Shown one piece after another: positions 12,736-20,737 of a DNA stretch of 33,817 nucleotides. Under the pieces are notes generated by a model. It was not told the origin of the DNA. It saw nothing but the letters and a program-made list of their open reading frames with translations, and searched no databases. Positions within the stretch are counted from its first letter, which is position 1; each line of letters opens with the position of its first letter. The stretch spans positions 1-33,817 of IMG/VR virus record IMGVR_UViG_3300032053_000280; one strand, written 5' to 3'. The translations under genes and the position numbers were made by a program. This DNA comes from a virus.

Positions 12736-13302
12736 TCATTTTGAAAAAAGTGATATACTGCTAGCATGATAATTAATATCATCTTTATGTGCAACTTTAT
12801 TTACAGTTGGTATAACTATAGTTTCATCATAAGTAGATTCAATTTCCTTTACATGTTTTTTAACGCTGGTTAATTTTTCTTTTTCATTTATAGTTTTCAA
12901 TATCATATAAGAAATATCTTTAATTTGTCCATCTACAAGATTAAGTGTTTTAAAAGTTAGTAATTCTTCTTCTGTTATCAATCTAATAATTGATGTATTT
13001 TTAATATCTTTTAACAATATATATTTTCCACAAATTTTATTCAATGTGTAATTTAACACATCTTTTGAAAAAATTCCACCTCTTCCTCTACTCCAAGCTT
13101 TAAATTGAGTACCAGTTATTGTAGAAGGCAGTACTATTGTATGGTGATCTTCGTATATAGTAATTATAAAATTATCAAATACATTAGGTATAATGTCACT
13201 TATATTTAAATCTTTAACAGTATAGTTAACATCTTCTTCTGACTCTGTTTGTTTTTTATTTTTTATCATATCTAGTTTATTTAATAAATTTGTATGCGAC
13301 AA
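12736..13302 (-). CDS. Hypothetical protein, 177-188 aa
   Basis: The long frame starts at 13302 and overlaps the upstream gene by 26 nt; Met12 at 13269 (MIKNKKQTESEE) avoids this and is the better start. After a charged linker there is a beta-rich globular part (DNFIITIYEDHHTIVLPSTITGTQ) and SRGRGGIFSKD. The C-terminus is polar. It sits just upstream of the muramidase gene. No family recognised. Confidence 0.55.
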   Translation of the reverse strand: MSHTNLLNKLDMIKNKKQTESEEDVNYTVKDLNISDIIPNVFDNFIITIYEDHHTIVLPSTITGTQFKAWSRGRGGIFSKDVLNYTLNKICGKYILLKDIKNTSIIRLITEEELLTFKTLNLVDGQIKDISYMILKTINEKEKLTSVKKHVKEIESTYDETIVIPTVNKVAHKDDINYHASSISLFSK

Positions 13303-13474
13303 ATTCTATAGTTTCTTTGGCTGTTATAAATTGTTTGTTTTCAATCATTTTTTTTATTTGACCACTCCAAGTACTCGAATCAACGGCCATTTGCGGCTGT
13401 GTTAAATAATCATTTACTTCTTTTAAGTTTCCGCGTATATAATGATAAATAATATCTCTAACTCTTGGTGTCAT
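13277..13474 (-). CDS. Hypothetical protein, 65 aa
   Basis: A small, probably helical protein: MTPRVRDIIYHYIRGNLKEVNDYL followed by a WSGQIKKMIENKQFITAKETIEF helix. There are no cysteines and no membrane segment. It is the first gene of a short unit that runs into the 188-aa protein and the muramidase. About 100 AT-rich nt upstream hold no recognisable consensus promoter. Function unknown. Confidence 0.5.
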   Translation of the reverse strand: MTPRVRDIIYHYIRGNLKEVNDYLTQPQMAVDSSTWSGQIKKMIENKQFITAKETIEFVAYKFIK

Positions 13475-13577
13475 TTAATCTATATTTTATTTTATAAATA
13501 ATTTGTATATTAATATTATATATAGCAGCAATTTCCTTGCATATATTTATTTATGATTATTTTTACCCTCGGCTCTT

Positions 13578-13874
13578 TCATAATTTTTTGCTATCTTTAC
13601 TTTTTATATTTTTTGATATAAAACGTTCGGGACCATTGGATAAGGTATTCGCCCAATTAATCTGTAATAAAGTATCTACAGAAATTACATTATTACTTAA
13701 TAAATGACTTTGTAATCTCCACCCATTATTCCCATCATGGACTAATAATTTTATTCCTTTAAATTTAAAGTCTTTATCGGGTTTTCCTACATTATAGCCC
13801 AATTCACTTAATTTTTTTCTTGCGATACTAAAATTCTTTTTTAATCCATCGATTTTGATTGCATCTATTTGCAT
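13578..13874 (-). CDS. Hypothetical protein, 98 aa
   Basis: Starts MQIDAIKIDGLKKNFSIARKKL, followed by LGYNVGKPDKDFKFKGIKLLVHDGNNGWRLQ. Alternating strands and a glycine turn suggest a small alpha/beta domain. It is separated by 1 nt from the upstream 138-aa gene. I do not recognise the family. Confidence 0.55.
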   Translation of the reverse strand: MQIDAIKIDGLKKNFSIARKKLSELGYNVGKPDKDFKFKGIKLLVHDGNNGWRLQSHLLSNNVISVDTLLQINWANTLSNGPERFISKNIKSKDSKKL

Positions 13875-13875
13875 A

Positions 13876-14292
13876 TTATTTTTGTTTTAAATTTATTTCA
13901 AATTCTTTTAATTCTTTAATCATATCTTCATGATAAAATTCTAAAGCATCCATTACTGTTTTTTTATCTATTTGAAAATAATTACAATATTCTCTTATTA
14001 TATCATTGCTTATCGTAAGTTTTTTTTCTTTAACTTCTTGTGATTTTTTAACGCCTTTTGTATACATCCAGCCTGGCACAAATCTATGTTTTGTAGTTAA
14101 AAATCTTTGCCAAAAATCCACTACAGCAGATTGATTAATTTTTAAATGTTGTAAAACATTTGTTTGTAAAGGATAATTTATACTGAGTCTACGCTGTAAC
14201 ATAAAATAATGTTTTCTTTTTTCTCCCGGTAATATTTTTGAATACTCACCAGCATCTGTAAACAATATTTTTATAAAGGGAAATAGTTCCAT
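13876..14292 (-). CDS. Hypothetical protein, 138 aa, conserved-looking
   Basis: Begins MELFPFIKILFTDAGEYSKI and continues with KRKHYFMLQRRLSINYPLQ, LKINQSAVVDFWQRFL and PGWMYTKGVKKSQEVKEKK. These blocks look like a phage-restricted family seen beside replication genes of Bacteroidota phages, but I cannot name it. The C-terminal 50 residues are helical and charged. Position near the clamp loader and 5' nuclease is compatible with a replication accessory role; that is a guess. Confidence 0.55.
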   Translation of the reverse strand: MELFPFIKILFTDAGEYSKILPGEKRKHYFMLQRRLSINYPLQTNVLQHLKINQSAVVDFWQRFLTTKHRFVPGWMYTKGVKKSQEVKEKKLTISNDIIREYCNYFQIDKKTVMDALEFYHEDMIKELKEFEINLKQK

Positions 14293-14346
14293 AATTATGT
14301 TTATTTTATATAAATCATATATAAAAAGGTTTCATTTATATAATAA

Positions 14347-14745
14347 TTATTTCCAGGGTAAATGTGTCTCTGTAAAAAGCTTAGTATTTTCAGTTTTTGT
14401 ATTTACATTTTTTGTTTCTTCTTGTATAACATTATTAGGTTTATCTTGAGTCCCTTGATTACCCTGAATTCCTTGAGTTCCTTTTTCTACAGAAGGGTTT
14501 TCAACTTCTGGAAAATTAAACTTATAAATATCACTGGGAATAGATGTTTTTATAGGCAATTGTCTTACAACAAATAAAGACGGTTTACCCACAATATATT
14601 GAACAAATTCCCATGTTCCAGATAATTCTACAGTTCTAATTATTTCAGTAATTAAAATTTTTAAATCAGTAAAATTTATTCCTTCCAATTGTTTTGTTTC
14701 AGGAATTTTGTTTTGTAATTCTTGTACAGTTAATACGTGTGTCAT
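14347..14745 (-). CDS. Hypothetical protein carrying a short collagen-like tract
   Basis: 132 residues. The N-terminal 80 residues are a compact domain (TVQELQNKIPETKQLEGINFTDLK; GTWEFVQYIVGKPSLFVVRQ). Residues 89-100 read GTQGIQGNQGTQ, the same G-X-Q repeat that fills the fibre gene at 32908 onward, and the rest is polar and Asn/Thr/Glu-rich. The repeat links this minus-strand gene to the fibre, by sequence exchange or by a shared structural role. The TGA stop/ATG arrangement is tight with the 148-aa gene upstream (1 nt). Confidence 0.55.
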   Translation of the reverse strand: MTHVLTVQELQNKIPETKQLEGINFTDLKILITEIIRTVELSGTWEFVQYIVGKPSLFVVRQLPIKTSIPSDIYKFNFPEVENPSVEKGTQGIQGNQGTQDKPNNVIQEETKNVNTKTENTKLFTETHLPWK

Positions 14746-14746
14746 G

Positions 14747-15193
14747 TTATAATAAGTTTAATTGTTTTTCATCATTTTCAGAAAATTGTTTCCAATCTAG
14801 ATTATCAATTGCGCATTCTTTACATAATGTAGTAATCCAACCTCGTGTTTGACCTACATCCTTTGTAGAACCACATTTTTCACACATATATTCTGATAAA
14901 GTTTCAGCAAAACTTATCACTGCATATTGTGCTTCAGAAGCTCCTTGAGTATAAAATCTTAATCCACCAAATTTTTCTTTAACTTGTACTGCAGTTATTT
15001 GTGGGTATTTTCTTTTGGAATTATTATTATCAGTATTCCATTGAAGATCGCTACATAATCTATCAATTAACCAATACCAGCCATCTCCACAATCAAAACC
15101 CCAACACATTGCTGTTTTTTGCATTGATTCATTTCTATCTACAAATATCTTAGGATATTTTTTGCATAATTTTTCATCAAGTTCTTTTTTCAT
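14747..15193 (-). CDS. Conserved phage protein with CxxC...CxxC zinc site
   Basis: 148 residues. The ordered motifs are CGDGWYWLIDRLC, QVKEKFGGLRFY and CEKCG...GWITTLCKEC (C104, C107, C124, C127). I recognise this block order from a widespread phage/prophage protein family of unknown function. The four C-terminal cysteines should bind zinc. It precedes the collagen-tract gene in the same unit. Confidence 0.65.
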   Translation of the reverse strand: MKKELDEKLCKKYPKIFVDRNESMQKTAMCWGFDCGDGWYWLIDRLCSDLQWNTDNNNSKRKYPQITAVQVKEKFGGLRFYTQGASEAQYAVISFAETLSEYMCEKCGSTKDVGQTRGWITTLCKECAIDNLDWKQFSENDEKQLNLL

Positions 15194-15199
15194 AAATTT

Positions 15200-15337
15200 T
15201 TATTTTATAGATTTAGAAGAATACTGCAAAGCATTTCTATGAGTACTAGCGTATGTTGGACATATTTGTTCAGCGCATGAACATAATATTATAATTAAAA
15301 TTATCAGTGCGCTACAAAAAATTATTATTTTTTTCAT
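15200..15337 (-). CDS. Small lipoprotein, 45 aa
   Basis: Translation from the ATG at 15337 gives MKKIIIFCSALIILIIIL followed by CSCAEQICPTYAS. There is a short basic start, a hydrophobic helix and a lipobox (LCSC) at residues 19-22, so the mature peptide would be about 24 residues with a lipid anchor. Such tiny phage lipoproteins may act in superinfection exclusion or lysis; nothing here decides. It lies between the 148-aa gene and the 5' nuclease gene. Confidence 0.65.
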   Translation of the reverse strand: MKKIIIFCSALIILIIILCSCAEQICPTYASTHRNALQYSSKSIK

Positions 15338-15350
15338 ATTAATAAATTAT

Positions 15351-16529
15351 TTAAAATAATGAGTTTCCTTTTATTCGATCGATTTCTTTAAATATACTTG
15401 CCACATTTTCATTTTTCTTTTCTCTTACATATCGTGTTCCTTCAAGAAGATCATGCATATTTAAACTTGCGTAATTAAGTCTTGATTTATCTAATTCCAT
15501 TTGTTTTTTATCTTCAAAATCTTTAACAATTTCTTCAGGAAAAAGTTTCTTATCAAGGACTACTAATTTAGCCTGTCTATCTATCCTATTATTTATATCT
15601 AATGTAATATTTTGTTTTGTAATTTTTTTCAAAGCTTCTAAAATTTGAGGGCCTCTTTCATATAAATCTGTATGATCTAATAATTCATCTGGCGATAGTG
15701 CTATCATTTCATATATTTTTTCAAATTTTGAATTAGTTATACGTGTTTCTACTCCTTTATCACTTAACCAAGAATAAATGGCAGGAATATTATCGCTGTC
15801 ATCCCCACAAAATATTTTACGAAGAGCTATCATTCTTCCATCTACAACTTCCATTTTAGTTTTTTCTGCAGTAATAATTTTTTTAAAATCTTCTTTGTCA
15901 ACATCGATTGATCCTTTCATATTAAAAATATCTATTGCTTCAGTTTTATTTATCCATTCTTCAAAATATTTAGGAACATAAAGCTTACGTGAAGCATTTT
16001 TACCCTGCATAAATGGATTAAAAACAGTTGTAAATGCAAATTTATTATTTGGAGCATCATAAGGATAAAATTTAACTAATTGACGTAAATCTTCATCGCC
16101 TGATACTATAATAACATGTTGATTTTGATTAAACTGTAATTCATATGACCAAAGAGATAAAAGATCGTCTGATTCTGCTGTAGGAATTCCCGTAACAATC
16201 ATTCCTTTATTTTCTACTATTTCACAAAATTCATTGATAGATGCGTATACATTATTCCAATTTATATTACCTGATTTTGTTCTTTGAGCTTTATACCCAT
16301 CATTTTCTTCTATTTTAATTTGTTTACGCCAGGATTTATCATCTTTTGTAAAGATTACTCTTGAAGGATTAATTAATCGTATTAAGTATGTTACATCCAT
16401 ACTTATTTTTCGCATTAATTGATCTATTTCTGATTGAGAGTCAAACGTAAATTGTTTTGAGCCGTACCCAGAAATAATAAAAAGACTTCTATATACTATG
16501 TTATTTAAATCAAATAATAAATTAATCAT
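15351..16529 (-). CDS. rnh: 5' nuclease, T4 RNase H / FEN1-like
   Basis: 392 residues. Acidic ligands occur in FEN order: D7 in LLFDLNN, TKDD...WRKQ near 62-69 followed by GYKAQR (helical arch entry), E119-S-D121-D122, D145 and D147 in VSGDEDLRQL, and D243-D244-S-D246 in FCGDDSDNIP (helix-2-turn-helix for DNA binding). T4 RNase H, of similar architecture but about 305 residues, removes RNA primers and flap DNA on the lagging strand. The longer C-terminus here is unassigned. It is near the clamp-loader gene, forming a replication cluster. Confidence 0.85.
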   Translation of the reverse strand: MINLLFDLNNIVYRSLFIISGYGSKQFTFDSQSEIDQLMRKISMDVTYLIRLINPSRVIFTKDDKSWRKQIKIEENDGYKAQRTKSGNINWNNVYASINEFCEIVENKGMIVTGIPTAESDDLLSLWSYELQFNQNQHVIIVSGDEDLRQLVKFYPYDAPNNKFAFTTVFNPFMQGKNASRKLYVPKYFEEWINKTEAIDIFNMKGSIDVDKEDFKKIITAEKTKMEVVDGRMIALRKIFCGDDSDNIPAIYSWLSDKGVETRITNSKFEKIYEMIALSPDELLDHTDLYERGPQILEALKKITKQNITLDINNRIDRQAKLVVLDKKLFPEEIVKDFEDKKQMELDKSRLNYASLNMHDLLEGTRYVREKKNENVASIFKEIDRIKGNSLF

Positions 16530-16553
16530 ATTTTTATTTTTTAAATGTATTAC

Positions 16554-16793
16554 TTATGGTATTATTTCTTCTATTATGCCTTCTTTTGTTTTTCTTTCAA
16601 TACAGTTATCGCATATTCCTATATAATAAGAATTTCCGTCTAAGTTACTTCCATATCCCATGAATATTCTTTCTACTGTTCCGTGACTCCACATCCAGCT
16701 TTCAGGTCTGATTTGCTGTTCTTTTTCTTCTTCCTCAGATAATTCACAGGGTGTTATTTCAACACTACAACATATACATTTAAATGATTTCAT
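16554..16793 (-). CDS. Small zinc-binding protein, CxxC...CxxC
   Basis: 79 residues with CICC near residues 5-8 and CDNC near residues 61-64 flanking an acidic middle (SEEEEKEQQ) and WMWSHGTVERIFMGYGSNLDGNSYYIG. The layout is that of a small zinc ribbon whose core resembles many phage proteins of unknown role. It is spaced exactly 0 nt from the HAD gene upstream (TAG/ATG), which uses a true amber stop. Confidence 0.65.
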   Translation of the reverse strand: MKSFKCICCSVEITPCELSEEEEKEQQIRPESWMWSHGTVERIFMGYGSNLDGNSYYIGICDNCIERKTKEGIIEEIIP

Positions 16794-17264
16794 CTATATA
16801 AGTTTGTTAATAATTTCATCTTTTTTCCCACTTTGTTTTATACCTTCCATAAATCTTGAAGTATGCACAACGTGCATCGGTGATATCCATGTTCTTAAAT
16901 CTAAATCATCTATAGCTACCCATGAACCTGGTTTAAATTTATCAACATGATTTAATATTTCTTTAGCACGAATTTCTTCCAACAGTTGCATTGTTTTATA
17001 TTCATAAGATTCTGTTATATCTATAGGAGCTTTATTTATTTTCGCAAATTCTACAAATATCTCTTGCAGATTTTTTAAAGAATAATGATCCTTCCAATCG
17101 CTTGATATAACAATTTCTGCATCTGTTTTTTGTAAAATTTCATTAAGCGTATCTACTGCTTTTTTATTAAAACGATGTACGTATCCCCATTTAGTTAATT
17201 TTGGGTGAATTTCACTTCCTAGAGATAACACACCATCTATATCAAGATAGATATACTTTTTCAT
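16794..17264 (-). CDS. HAD-superfamily hydrolase (Swiss-army-knife RNA-repair type)
   Basis: 156 residues. Motif I is YLDIDGVL (D8, D10), motif II lies in EIVISSDWK, and the last motif is WVAIDDLDL. The SDWK block and short cap match the HAD domains I know from RNA-repair-associated proteins, where they may remove 3' or 2',3'-cyclic phosphates. A tRNA-rich phage would benefit from such repair, but the substrate is unproven. Its ATG lies 2 nt after the TATATTTAC promoter element (17267-17275), so the mRNA is probably leaderless. It terminates with TAG. Confidence 0.75.
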   Translation of the reverse strand: MKKYIYLDIDGVLSLGSEIHPKLTKWGYVHRFNKKAVDTLNEILQKTDAEIVISSDWKDHYSLKNLQEIFVEFAKINKAPIDITESYEYKTMQLLEEIRAKEILNHVDKFKPGSWVAIDDLDLRTWISPMHVVHTSRFMEGIKQSGKKDEIINKLI

Positions 17265-17266
17265 AA

Positions 17267-17302
17267 GTAAATATAAACAAAAAATCTGAGACTAAAAAAT
17301 AT
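17267..17302 (-). promoter_or_regulatory. Phage consensus promoter, leaderless HAD gene
   Basis: The minus strand reads T-tract, AGTCTCAGA, then TATATTTAC with 14-nt spacing. The start codon ATG at 17264 begins 2 nt after the element, so the transcription start falls on or next to the start codon. Confidence 0.75.
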
Positions 17303-17324
17303 TTATGATTAAATATTTGTTAAA

Positions 17325-18281
17325 TTAAGAATTTATTATCATTTGAATTTTGTACACTGCAGCTAAAAGTGTAATAAGCGGGTCTATTACTAATGTTCTT
17401 TGGGCTTGATATTCTGCTACTGCTATAATAATCATAGGAATTTTATCTTTTTTTGCTGGAACGTTTGCTTTAACATATTCAATAAAATCATTTCCTAATG
17501 TATATAAAGCATCGTCTATACGAGATGCGTATTCTCCAGCAATAAATTTATAATTTTCATAGGGTTTATCAGGAGAATTTAAACAAAGTTTATATAAATC
17601 TTCAAAATCAAAATTTATATTAAAATTTTTATCATTTAATTCTTTTATTCCTTGAAGATAAAGAGATTGAATTTTTACTAATAATGTTCTTAAACTTGGA
17701 AAATCATTTTTTACAAATTTATCTATAATTTCTTCTGTATAAGTTATATTAGCGGCTTTAAGTATTATTGATACTCTTTTTTTATATTCATTTATTAAAT
17801 ATAATTCTTCTTCATTGTTTATTGAATCAAATGAAACCCTATTAAAACGATCCTGAACACCTTCGGGTATTTTTTGAATATAATTAGTTGATGCAATAAA
17901 TCTTACCATTCCAGCATATTTTTCAATTGGAACTTTTATTGCATCAAAAAATGCTGCGCTTGCTCCATCAAATTCATCAAGAATAACACACTTAAGTTTT
18001 TCTTTTCCACTCTCTAATGATATAGTAGAACAAAACTTTGAAACTTTATTTCTAAGTATTTCGATATTAGCATCTTCTCTTGCGTTTATATATAAGGTAG
18101 GATGATTTTTTGACAATATAAATAAAGTACTAGTTTTTCCAGTACCCGGACTGCCATAAAGTAAAAGATTTTGTACTAAACCTCTTGCTAATTCATTTTT
18201 TATTCTGGGAACTGCAATTAAAGATGAAAGATCTTGTGGCCTAAATTTTTCTGTAAAAAGTTGTGGGATTACATTGTTCAT
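17325..18281 (-). CDS. Sliding-clamp loader large subunit (T4 gp44-like AAA+ ATPase)
   Basis: 318 residues with an RFC/gp44 layout: EKFRPQDLSSLI N-terminus, Walker A GSPGTGKTS (residues 43-51), Walker B VILDEFDGAS, sensor-1 FIASTNY with N133 and an arginine-finger-like QDRFNR near 143-148. A helical C-terminal collar follows. The length equals that of T4 gp44 (319). The complex opens the sliding clamp at primer ends. A small-subunit (gp62) gene was not identified; the 138-aa or 123-aa unknowns are weak candidates by location only. Confidence 0.9.
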   Translation of the reverse strand: MNNVIPQLFTEKFRPQDLSSLIAVPRIKNELARGLVQNLLLYGSPGTGKTSTLFILSKNHPTLYINAREDANIEILRNKVSKFCSTISLESGKEKLKCVILDEFDGASAAFFDAIKVPIEKYAGMVRFIASTNYIQKIPEGVQDRFNRVSFDSINNEEELYLINEYKKRVSIILKAANITYTEEIIDKFVKNDFPSLRTLLVKIQSLYLQGIKELNDKNFNINFDFEDLYKLCLNSPDKPYENYKFIAGEYASRIDDALYTLGNDFIEYVKANVPAKKDKIPMIIIAVAEYQAQRTLVIDPLITLLAAVYKIQMIINS

Positions 18282-18346
18282 AAATATACTTTTATATATT
18301 TGTATGTAATTATTAGGAATTTGTTTTTAATAATTTGTTAAACTTA

Positions 18347-18718
18347 TTAGTTTCTTACCCATATAATTATTTCTGACACATAATATGGATTTTTTTTATA
18401 ATATACAGTTCCTTTAGGAATAATGAATTTTTCTATAGTTGTATTTTGATCTTCATTTATTTGCCAAAATGGAAATGATACAAAGGAATGATATCCTACA
18501 TATATATCATATTTAAGCCAAAACCAACTAAATTTTCTTTTAATTTTCATTATTGGTTGGTTTATATTTTCTTCATAAAAGTGGCCTTGTGTATATGAAG
18601 AAAATATTGTTTTGTCAATTGTAGGATCTTCGGACGTTAAAATATATCCTATTTTATAACAAACAATATCTTCTTTTGCTATTTTTTTAAAATTAAAAAT
18701 ACTTGTAGTAAAACACAT
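18347..18718 (-). CDS. Hypothetical protein, 123 aa
   Basis: Begins MCFTTSIFNFKKIAKEDIVCYKIG and ends FIIPKGTVYYKKNPYYVSEIIIW. Both ends match a layout I recall from phage and prophage proteins of unknown function (MCL...IAEEDIVCYK ... IPKGTxYY...YVS). A CYK motif follows the first 15 residues and there is a central aromatic segment. It lies upstream of the clamp-loader gene in the minus-strand run. No function proposed. Confidence 0.6.
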   Translation of the reverse strand: MCFTTSIFNFKKIAKEDIVCYKIGYILTSEDPTIDKTIFSSYTQGHFYEENINQPIMKIKRKFSWFWLKYDIYVGYHSFVSFPFWQINEDQNTTIEKFIIPKGTVYYKKNPYYVSEIIIWVRN

Positions 18719-18735
18719 AATTTTATAATTTTATA

Positions 18736-18915
18736 TTAGCACAACACATCAATTTCATTACCATCATCTAATTTGACAGTGGCAATATTATCATTCCACT
18801 GTTTGATGACTCCTTCAAACTGTTGATTTATAATATTTATCCATTTAACTCTTTCTCCTACTTTACACGCATAATCAATATACGGAAGTTTTTTAATTAC
18901 TTTTTCTTTTTTCAT
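18736..18915 (-). CDS. Hypothetical 59-aa beta-barrel-like protein
   Basis: Translation starts MKKEKVIKKLPYIDYACKVGERVKW and continues FEGVIKQWNDNIATVKLDDGNEIDV. The alternation of strands (GERVKW, FEGVIKQW, IATVKLD, EIDVLC) looks like a small SH3/KOW-like barrel. Its ATG overlaps the Nudix gene stop as ATGA. This coupling supports the gene despite its small size. Function unknown. Confidence 0.6.
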   Translation of the reverse strand: MKKEKVIKKLPYIDYACKVGERVKWINIINQQFEGVIKQWNDNIATVKLDDGNEIDVLC

Positions 18916-19475
18916 TGTATTAGATATTTTTCAAATTTTATTATTGCTTCTTCAATTCTCTTGTTATGATCAAATCCCCATAAATAATTAGGGGTTAAAA
19001 CTCTTTCAATGGGTATCCATTCTATTTTTTCTATTTCTTTATATTTATAATTTTCAATTTCTCTTGGCAAATCTATTTCTGAAAAATCAAAAATTACACA
19101 ATAACACAAAACAACATTTTGTCTATTTTCATTTACATCTGTTATTGTATAATATGGTTCTTTGTCATTATTAAATATCATATATTTTTTATATTCATCT
19201 ATATAAAAAGAAGTTTCTTCATATACTTCTCTTCTTAAAGCATCCCAACCATTTTCATTCCAATCCATATAACCACAGGGAGCTACCCATAAGCCGGGAC
19301 CTTCTGGCATAATTTCTGATCTTTTTTCTGCTAAAACAAAAATATTATCTTTATGTATAGCAAATATAAATGCATTTATAGCAGGCGACCTAGATTCCCA
19401 TATATCAAAGCCTTCAGAAATACCCGTATTAATATGATAACGTCTATTTTGTCTATTATTAAAAATAGGTTTCAT
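18912..19475 (-). CDS. Nudix hydrolase
   Basis: 187 residues with a complete Nudix box, residues 68-90: G68 x5 E74 x7 R82-E83 xx E86-E87 (CGYMDWNENGWDALRREVYEE). The core strand NAFIFAIHKDNIFVLAEKRS precedes it, as usual. Nudix enzymes cut X-linked nucleoside diphosphates; in phages, dNTP analogues, NAD or RNA caps are possible substrates. The start MKPIFNNRQNRR is basic. It is coupled downstream by ATGA to the 59-aa gene and lies 3 nt from the small membrane protein at 19479. Confidence 0.9.
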   Translation of the reverse strand: MKPIFNNRQNRRYHINTGISEGFDIWESRSPAINAFIFAIHKDNIFVLAEKRSEIMPEGPGLWVAPCGYMDWNENGWDALRREVYEETSFYIDEYKKYMIFNNDKEPYYTITDVNENRQNVVLCYCVIFDFSEIDLPREIENYKYKEIEKIEWIPIERVLTPNYLWGFDHNKRIEEAIIKFEKYLIQ

Positions 19476-19478
19476 AAT

Positions 19479-19652
19479 TTATTTCTTTTTAGGTGATTGA
19501 GGGGCGGGATCAATAGACGGTCTTGGTTGTGTAGGGTTATTTTTGATATTAGCGGGTGATCCATTGTGCAATCCAATTCTATAGGATAACAAAGCGATAC
19601 CTCCTACAAAAATTAATATATTAAACATCAGTATATATAATATAAGTTCCAT
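19479..19652 (-). CDS. Small membrane protein with proline-rich tail, 57 aa
   Basis: MELILYILMFNILIFVGGIALL forms one transmembrane helix. It is followed by SYRIGLHNGSP and a tail NNPTQPRPSIDPAPQSPKKK. The tail NNPTQPRPSI is repeated in the broken gene at 24545-24760, so the two are paralogues. The protein is probably an inner-membrane peptide with a cytoplasmic or periplasmic proline-rich arm. It overlaps none of its neighbours. It may be a lysis or exclusion factor; this is unproven. Confidence 0.6.
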   Translation of the reverse strand: MELILYILMFNILIFVGGIALLSYRIGLHNGSPANIKNNPTQPRPSIDPAPQSPKKK

Positions 19653-19656
19653 TAGT

Positions 19657-19821
19657 TCATTTTTTTATAATTTCTAATAAAGATTTTCCAAGTTGAAACC
19701 ACGCAAAATTATTATGATCATCTGTGACTAAAAATGTTATTGCACCAATAATACTTATGCCTAAAATAAAAGTAAACGCCATCCAAATAATTAGTAAAAT
19801 AGATACGCAAAAAGTTTTCAT
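19657..19821 (-). CDS. Small membrane protein, 54 aa
   Basis: MKTFCVSILLIIWMAFTFILGISIIGAITFLV is a long hydrophobic region long enough for one helix or a helical hairpin. It is followed by DDHNNFAWFQLGKSLLEIIKK. It ends with TGA 4 nt before the next ATG. It belongs to a run of small membrane proteins between 19.4 and 20.8 kb. No family recognised. Confidence 0.55.
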   Translation of the reverse strand: MKTFCVSILLIIWMAFTFILGISIIGAITFLVTDDHNNFAWFQLGKSLLEIIKK

Positions 19822-19850
19822 ATTATAATTTATTAAGTATTTCTAAATTT

Positions 19851-20093
19851 TTATACTCTTACTATTTGAAGTCCTATCATATGCGCGAAAAAAATCAAGG
19901 CACATAGTACAATAAATACAACTATTCCCTTACCACCGCTATCCATAATATTTTCCAATTCATAAGGTGTATAATTATGGTATGCGAAAAGATTAGAAAA
20001 GAACAATATAATTACGCCGAAAACAAAAAATACAGCGTACATAGATAATACAAATCCTAAAATAATTCCAAGTCCTATTAAAATTTCTTTCAT
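19851..20093 (-). CDS. Two-helix membrane protein, 80 aa
   Basis: The two hydrophobic helices are residues 3-34 (ILIGLGIILGFVLSMYAVFF onward) and 56-76 (IVVFIVLCALIFFAHMIGL). A short loop FAYHNYTPYELENIMDSGG lies between them. The size and topology are holin-like, but T4-type holins and Bacteroidota holins vary so much that this is not decisive. It is directly adjacent (1 nt) to the 105-aa gene. Confidence 0.6.
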   Translation of the reverse strand: MKEILIGLGIILGFVLSMYAVFFVFGVIILFFSNLFAYHNYTPYELENIMDSGGKGIVVFIVLCALIFFAHMIGLQIVRV

Positions 20094-20094
20094 A

Positions 20095-20412
20095 TTATAA
20101 TTTATTAAGAATTTCTAAAATTTCATCATATGCAGTAATTTTTCCTTTTAAAAAATTAGTCAAAAGTTTTTCACTACTTGTAAGTTCTTTAATTATATGA
20201 TTTACGATATTTTTATTTTCCACAAGTGTATCAATTAAAACCCCTACTATTTTATCATTTTTACTTTTTGTATATGATTTTCCAAAATCAACTTTTGCAG
20301 CAATTGCATCAGCTACAAACTGAGGATTAAAATGACTTGAACAATCAAGCTGTCCTGCTAAAGAATTTTGAAGAAGAGTGACGATAATTTCTGTTGCTCT
20401 ATTGCTTTCCAT
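20095..20412 (-). CDS. Hypothetical protein, 105 aa
   Basis: A soluble, mostly helical protein: ATEIIVTLLQNSLAGQLDCSSHFNP, then FVADAIAAKVDFGKSYTKSKNDK and a helical C-terminus with LLTNFLKGKI. It lies 4 nt from the upstream membrane-protein gene. It resembles no family I can name. Confidence 0.55.
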   Translation of the reverse strand: MESNRATEIIVTLLQNSLAGQLDCSSHFNPQFVADAIAAKVDFGKSYTKSKNDKIVGVLIDTLVENKNIVNHIIKELTSSEKLLTNFLKGKITAYDEILEILNKL

Positions 20413-20416
20413 GTTT

Positions 20417-20737
20417 TTATTTGTTAAAAATTAAAAATAATATAATGAATACAATTAGTATGAAAAAAGATAATTTTCCCCAAGAGAATTTTGTAGTGTA
20501 ATAACTACGATAGCCCGGCCCGTATATTCCATTATTTCCAGTATTAATGTGATCATAAAATAAATCTATTATTTTTCGTATAATCTTCCACCCATAATAA
20601 AATGGATATATTAAACAGTGTAAAATAAATAATCCTATTTCTTCTAATCTTTCTTTAAACATTGGTTCTCTATAATCAAATTTTATTTTGCAATGTTTAT
20701 TATAGTATTCTCTATTTAAATATAATTTTTTGCTCAT
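20417..20737 (-). CDS. Membrane protein, C-terminal anchor, 106 aa
   Basis: The polar N-terminus (MSKKLYLNREYYNKHCKI) is followed by an amphipathic aromatic segment (LFILHCLIYPFYYGWKIIR), a glycine/tyrosine loop and a C-terminal transmembrane helix LSFFILIVFIILFLIF. There is no signal peptide, so the tail anchor probably leaves the bulk in the cytoplasm. It adjoins the 81-aa gene with no gap. Function unknown. Confidence 0.55.
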   Translation of the reverse strand: MSKKLYLNREYYNKHCKIKFDYREPMFKERLEEIGLFILHCLIYPFYYGWKIIRKIIDLFYDHINTGNNGIYGPGYRSYYTTKFSWGKLSFFILIVFIILFLIFNK

